Position numbers and translations under genes: made by a program. A stretch of 8,223 bases of DNA. It comes from Pelagilacustribacter hypolimneticus (GTDB lineage: Bacteria; Pseudomonadota; Alphaproteobacteria; Pelagibacterales; Pelagibacteraceae). The notes beneath the pieces were generated by a model. The model ran no database searches and was not told where the DNA came from. It saw nothing but the letters and a program-made list of their open reading frames with translations. This document shows positions 5,112-8,223 of this stretch, piece after piece. The first letter of the stretch is position 1; each line of letters opens with the position of its first letter. The stretch covers positions 1 to 8,223 of the forward strand of contig CBDDXH010000050.1 of assembly GCA_965235125.1 (NCBI GenBank). Reading direction: 5' to 3'.

Positions 5112-8023
5112 TAAAAAAAACTTATCTCATCCTAACTTTGTTCTTGTGTACGATAAGCTTCGTTAATAAAGGCTCAGCAGAAATTCCTAAAAATATCCAA
5201 GATGCATACAAAGATTTTAAAAAAGATATTGAAAAATTAAATAATAAAATTGATAAAACAGAAAACCAAAAAGATGCTAAACTACAAGGCATAGATGAAG
5301 CTTTGCTGAAAATTAATGAAATGGTCTCTTTAGTCGATCAAGCTTACGAAAAAAATAATTTGGACCTGATTGAATCAAATTTAAATTTCCTTTCAACAAT
5401 GATTGCCAAAACTTCAAGCCTAATACCCAACGAATATGAGAGTGACTTGAGCAAAATTGACATCGAAAAAATGAAAGACTTCGACCCTAAGATTATTACT
5501 GACATTTCTTCATCGATGAAGTCAAAGAAGACCGATAAGAATGAGACCTTGCTTGAAGACATGGTAACTCTCAAAAAGAGTGGCGTTGATGTTTTTAAAA
5601 TTAATTCTGATTTAAGTAAAAAAGGCATTTCCATTATTAACACTGAAGAAATCTCACAAGTAATGGCAAAAAACCCAGATAATAAAAAGTTAAAAAGTGA
5701 CATCATCAAAGAATTAAAATCGAGCGGAGTAACGAATGAAGAGTTGATCCAAGTTGAAAAAGGCGTTGCGGTTGTAAGCTTGCAGCCCATTTCTCAAATC
5801 CCACAGGATACGAGGAATAAAAAAATTGATGAAAAAACAACACTTAGTCCAATTAAAATTGATCCTGTTAAGCCTTCAGAAGAAAGAATTGACTCAATTA
5901 CAACAGCAAAAACACTTTCATCTCTCGGCTTAAACAATGTCGATGATAGGCAAACAACAGGGGTGCCTTATGCGGAATTTTCTAAAATGGAAAATGAATT
6001 ATATTCGCAGATTAAAACCGCGGGTTTTAATAAAGAACAATCTGAACAAGTGATCTTTAATTTGAAGACGAAGTATGTTGACGTTTGGTTTCATGCTAAA
6101 GAAGTCTACGAAAATGTCTTAACCAAAGGTGGAACTATTACAGATGCAAAATCGGCTCAACAAGATTGGCTTAATACAGGCGGTGGTAGTTTTGGTTTAA
6201 AAAATTGGATAGATTTATTTAATAAAAATACATCTCCAACTCAAGTTATAAGATATTCTTTGCAAGATTATTTAAAGGAGCTTAATCCTAATCAAATAAA
6301 AGTAGAATTAGCCTCTTCTAATCGAATTGCTAAGGAAGCAGAAGCAAGAGTATTGAGTTATTTTACAATTGATGATCCAACTGGTGATCGTAGATCGGCA
6401 GGCAAGATCGTTGAAGAAGCAAAAGTAATCAACAATAAAGTAAAAGAGTCTGCAATGAAATATGGCATCTCCGCAGAAAAAGCAGGAATGTTGGCTTCCA
6501 ATGCGGCAACGTCTTATTTAGATACTTGGTATGCAGGAACACTCGTAGCCGAAGGACAGCTGGCAAAAGGTTATAAGTGGGAAGGAAAAAATGGAGCTGA
6601 CGAGGCAGTCGTGAAGTGGTGGAATAGCTTGCCTCAAAACAGTTATATGAAACAATGGGACGCAAAGCTTTATAACCCATCTGATAAAATAGATTTTGAT
6701 GACGATGAACTAGACTATATTCCTAATGATGAGGCACTTCAAAAATGGTTTTCAAACTTAAAAGATTCAGACTTTAAAAAACTGGATCCTTCGAAAGAAA
6801 GGATAAATTCTGAAGCTTTTGCTCGAACGCTTTCATACCTACAATTTGATGATAAAGGAAATGTCACGGGAGACATTGTAAAAGAAGCTGAGCTAGTAAA
6901 AAATTCAATAATAAATCAGGCTACTAAAAATGGTTATGACAAAATTCAAGCTGAAATTTTAGCAAAAAATGCAGCAACTCGATATCTAGATATTTGGTTC
7001 AAAGGCACGGTTGTTTCAGAATCAGAATTAGCAAAAGGTAACACCTGGAAAGAAGCGGACGAAGCAGTTGACAAATGGGCAAATTCTTTGACAGGTGAAA
7101 TGAAAGGATGGGCCGATCTATTGTATGGAGATAATGAAAGGTTTAAAGCTGATCCTAATTTTTTTGCAAAATTAGATAAGTACTTCAAAGATTTAGGATT
7201 CCTGCCACCGGAAATAGTAAAACCACCAAAAAATCCAACGCCAATATCTCCTCCTTCACCAGGTACTCCTTGGGATCCAAATCAAACGATTGCTCAGAAC
7301 AAAAATCGTACAGTGGAAATGGGCACTATCAAAAGCAATACAGGACTATCTAGTGTAATGAATTCCATGAGTGATCGACAAGTTAGGGGACTACTGCAAA
7401 GCGGCGTAATAAATAATCAGTTAGCCAAAGAATATATGAAGGATGGTATAATAATAGCTGAGCTTAATCCTTTAGACAATCTTCAAGAAGCAAAGAGGCA
7501 AATGAAGATGAGCTCCATTAACAGTAATGAGTTGCTGACAAAAGTTATGAATTCATTATCTGACCGTCAAGCTTATGAATTAATTGCCTCAGGCGTTTTG
7601 CCATCAGATATGGTTAAAGAGTACATTAAAAATGGTTTGAATGCTCCTATCTTGCCTTGCGGATCACCAGGTTGCTCAATGATTGATTACAAATATACGA
7701 AAACCGGAAATATTGATGCACCAAAACCTGATTTCAAGGAATCAGTAGCTGGGACTGCAAAAGATTTAAAAGGAACAGGTAATTTTAAAGGCCTTAGTGC
7801 TGCAGCCGCATTAGGAAGTAGTTTAAGCGCAGCAGTAGCAGAAATACAAGCGTCTTTAAATGCGGGAGCTATCCTTAGAGGTGTTGATGGCCAGAAAATA
7901 TCAGTGCAAGAAGCACTATCCTCTATGCCCGCAGGTGGTACGATAAACCCAGATGGAACACTTAATCCTGTGCAAAGTACAAATACTAATACTCCTGGAA
8001 ATAACAATCCAACTGGCCAATAA
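5108..8023 (+). CDS. Large exported repeat protein of unknown function
   Basis: This 971-residue protein matches no family I know. Order of parts: signal peptide (1-24, KK then hydrophobic core, cleavage likely after GSA); charged coiled-coil-like segment (about 26-83); a helical region (about 145-225); three related helical repeats (about 257-374, 403-523 and 562-676) sharing a [N/E]RI start, an LS-type helix, a DD...G loop and a Y-[LV]-D-x-W core; a proline-rich hinge (700-724); two 45-residue repeats (745-789 and 807-851); CGSPGC (851-856), holding the only Cys residues of the mature chain; an Ala-rich stretch (about 896-920); and an Asn/Thr/Pro/Gly tail. There is no membrane segment after the signal peptide and no evident catalytic motif, so a structural, scaffold or surface role is possible but is inference. 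The ATG overlaps the upstream stop, implying translational coupling. Its G+C is above that of flanking genes in sampled lines. Seen: a complete, uninterrupted frame. Unknown: function. Confidence 0.88.
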   Translation: MIKKTYLILTLFLCTISFVNKGSAEIPKNIQDAYKDFKKDIEKLNNKIDKTENQKDAKLQGIDEALLKINEMVSLVDQAYEKNNLDLIESNLNFLSTMIAKTSSLIPNEYESDLSKIDIEKMKDFDPKIITDISSSMKSKKTDKNETLLEDMVTLKKSGVDVFKINSDLSKKGISIINTEEISQVMAKNPDNKKLKSDIIKELKSSGVTNEELIQVEKGVAVVSLQPISQIPQDTRNKKIDEKTTLSPIKIDPVKPSEERIDSITTAKTLSSLGLNNVDDRQTTGVPYAEFSKMENELYSQIKTAGFNKEQSEQVIFNLKTKYVDVWFHAKEVYENVLTKGGTITDAKSAQQDWLNTGGGSFGLKNWIDLFNKNTSPTQVIRYSLQDYLKELNPNQIKVELASSNRIAKEAEARVLSYFTIDDPTGDRRSAGKIVEEAKVINNKVKESAMKYGISAEKAGMLASNAATSYLDTWYAGTLVAEGQLAKGYKWEGKNGADEAVVKWWNSLPQNSYMKQWDAKLYNPSDKIDFDDDELDYIPNDEALQKWFSNLKDSDFKKLDPSKERINSEAFARTLSYLQFDDKGNVTGDIVKEAELVKNSIINQATKNGYDKIQAEILAKNAATRYLDIWFKGTVVSESELAKGNTWKEADEAVDKWANSLTGEMKGWADLLYGDNERFKADPNFFAKLDKYFKDLGFLPPEIVKPPKNPTPISPPSPGTPWDPNQTIAQNKNRTVEMGTIKSNTGLSSVMNSMSDRQVRGLLQSGVINNQLAKEYMKDGIIIAELNPLDNLQEAKRQMKMSSINSNELLTKVMNSLSDRQAYELIASGVLPSDMVKEYIKNGLNAPILPCGSPGCSMIDYKYTKTGNIDAPKPDFKESVAGTAKDLKGTGNFKGLSAAAALGSSLSAAVAEIQASLNAGAILRGVDGQKISVQEALSSMPAGGTINPDGTLNPVQSTNTNTPGNNNPTGQ
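5876..6229 (+). repeat. Protein repeat R1 of the 971-residue exported protein
   Basis: This encodes residues 257-374, the most divergent of three central repeats. Shared landmarks are SEERI (257-261), KTLSSLGL (268-275), VDD...TG (278-285), KYVDVWFHAKEV (322-333) and a QQDW helix (351-354) before WIDLF. It lacks the NAAT motif of the other two copies and reads FNLKTKYVDVW instead. Confidence 0.8.
6314..6676 (+). repeat. Protein repeat R2 of the 971-residue exported protein
   Basis: This encodes residues 403-523. Landmarks are NRIAKEAEARVLSYF (405-419), IDD...AG, NAATSYLDTWYAGTLV (465-480), LAKGYKW, ADEAVVKWWNSL (497-508) and a closing MKQWDAKLY. It is clearly closer to R3 than to R1. The acidic linker DFDDDELDY (529-537) follows it. 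Confidence 0.88.
6791..7135 (+). repeat. Protein repeat R3 of the 971-residue exported protein
   Basis: This encodes residues 562-676. Landmarks are KERINSEAFARTLSYL (563-578), FDDKGNVTGD (580-589), NAATRYLDIWFKGTVV (621-636), LAKGNTW, ADEAVDKWANSL (650-661) and MKGWADLLY (665-673). It aligns with R2 over its whole length with only small gaps. Confidence 0.88.
7340..7474 (+). repeat. C-terminal protein repeat C1 of the 971-residue exported protein
   Basis: This encodes residues 745-789, with core VMNSMSDRQ (750-758), QSGV (764-767) and AKEYMKDGI (773-781). It pairs with C2 at a 63-residue period and is predicted to be a small helical unit. Confidence 0.87.
7526..7660 (+). repeat. C-terminal protein repeat C2 of the 971-residue exported protein
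   Basis: This encodes residues 807-851, with core VMNSLSDRQ (813-821), ASGV (827-830) and VKEYIKNGL (836-844). VMNS-SDRQ, SGV and KEY-K-G fall at the same spacing as in C1. The unit runs straight into CGSPGC, the lone Cys pair of the mature protein. Confidence 0.87.
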
Positions 8024-8120
8024 GTTTAAAAAGTATCTGTTCAGCAATTAAAAATTATAACAAATAAATCAATTAAATTTTTTTTGTGATATCTGTATTA
8101 ATTTTTTGGTATCTTGAAGC

Positions 8121-8223
8121 ATGAAAAATATAGGATTTATTGGCGTTGGTTACATGGGCTATGGTATAGCTAAAAATATTTTAAAACATGGGCACAAACT
8201 TTTTGTAGTTGCAAACAAAAATA
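8121..8223 (+). CDS. 3-hydroxyisobutyrate dehydrogenase-family oxidoreductase, N-terminal part (3' end outside window)
   Basis: The first 34 codons encode a Rossmann dinucleotide-binding start: IGFIGVGYMGYGIAKNIL followed by KHGHKLFVV. GxGxMGxxxAxN followed by GH is the signature of the beta-hydroxyacid dehydrogenase family, which includes 3-hydroxyisobutyrate dehydrogenase, tartronate semialdehyde reductase and related cytoplasmic NAD(P)-dependent enzymes. The substrate-specific and catalytic parts lie beyond the window, so the exact enzyme cannot be named. The ATG at 8121 is the natural start because the first beta strand follows at once; GAAG (8116-8119) just before it is a poor ribosome-binding site, too close to the ATG. 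The 97-base gap from the previous gene contains a run of eight T (8078-8085), so it is probably a separate transcript. Confidence 0.88.
   Translation, partial: MKNIGFIGVGYMGYGIAKNILKHGHKLFVVANKN

Noticed and set aside
5344..8007. Several minus-strand open frames of 80-148 codons inside the large exported gene
   Set aside because: They are shadows of a continuous 971-codon frame with coherent protein repeats; no motifs were recognised in them.
8050..8085. Hairpin plus T-run as terminator of the large exported gene
   Set aside because: Only a 7-bp all-A-T stem with a 19-base loop can be drawn; the eight-T run alone is not enough.

Overview
The window is AT-rich, tightly packed bacterial DNA. 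The alphaproteobacterial zinc-uptake layout (znuA divergent from znuC-znuB-zur), the RWPLD motif near the end of TsaD, near-absent Shine-Dalgarno sequences and very short gaps all suggest a small-genome marine alphaproteobacterium of the SAR11/Pelagibacterales kind. This assignment is inference; there is no rRNA in the window.

Layout. (1) 2-274, plus strand: the 3' end of tsaD (tRNA t6A synthesis). (2) 292-1167, minus strand: a family 2 glycosyltransferase converging on tsaD with a 17-base gap. (3) 1252-3214, minus strand: a zinc operon transcribed znuC, znuB, zur. (4) 3215-3295: the divergent control region, with a good sigma-70-like promoter facing znuA and a perfect 15-bp palindrome matching the Zur operator core. 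(5) 3296-4291, plus strand: znuA, with a histidine-rich loop built from a 36-base tandem duplication. (6) 4458-8023, plus strand: two overlapping genes (ATGA junction) for exported proteins of 217 and 971 residues that I cannot assign to any family. (7) From 8121, plus strand: the start of a 3-hydroxyisobutyrate dehydrogenase-type oxidoreductase, cut by the window end.

How the genes work together. ZnuA should capture periplasmic zinc and pass it to the ZnuB permease powered by ZnuC. Zur should repress both arms through the shared operator when zinc is plentiful. Zur itself lies at the end of the znuCB arm and so is autoregulated. One predicted Zur sensor-site histidine is missing, with an extra cysteine nearby.

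The most novel part is the two-gene exported cassette. The large protein has an N-terminal coiled-coil-like segment, three central helical repeats of about 115-120 residues (period about 146-159), a proline-rich hinge, two C-terminal 45-residue repeats, a lone Cys pair, an alanine-rich segment and a low-complexity Asn/Thr/Pro/Gly tail. In hand-counted stretches its DNA is richer in G+C than the flanking genes. Its function is unknown. No RNA genes, CRISPR arrays, insertion sequences or gene-free stretches over 300 bases were seen.
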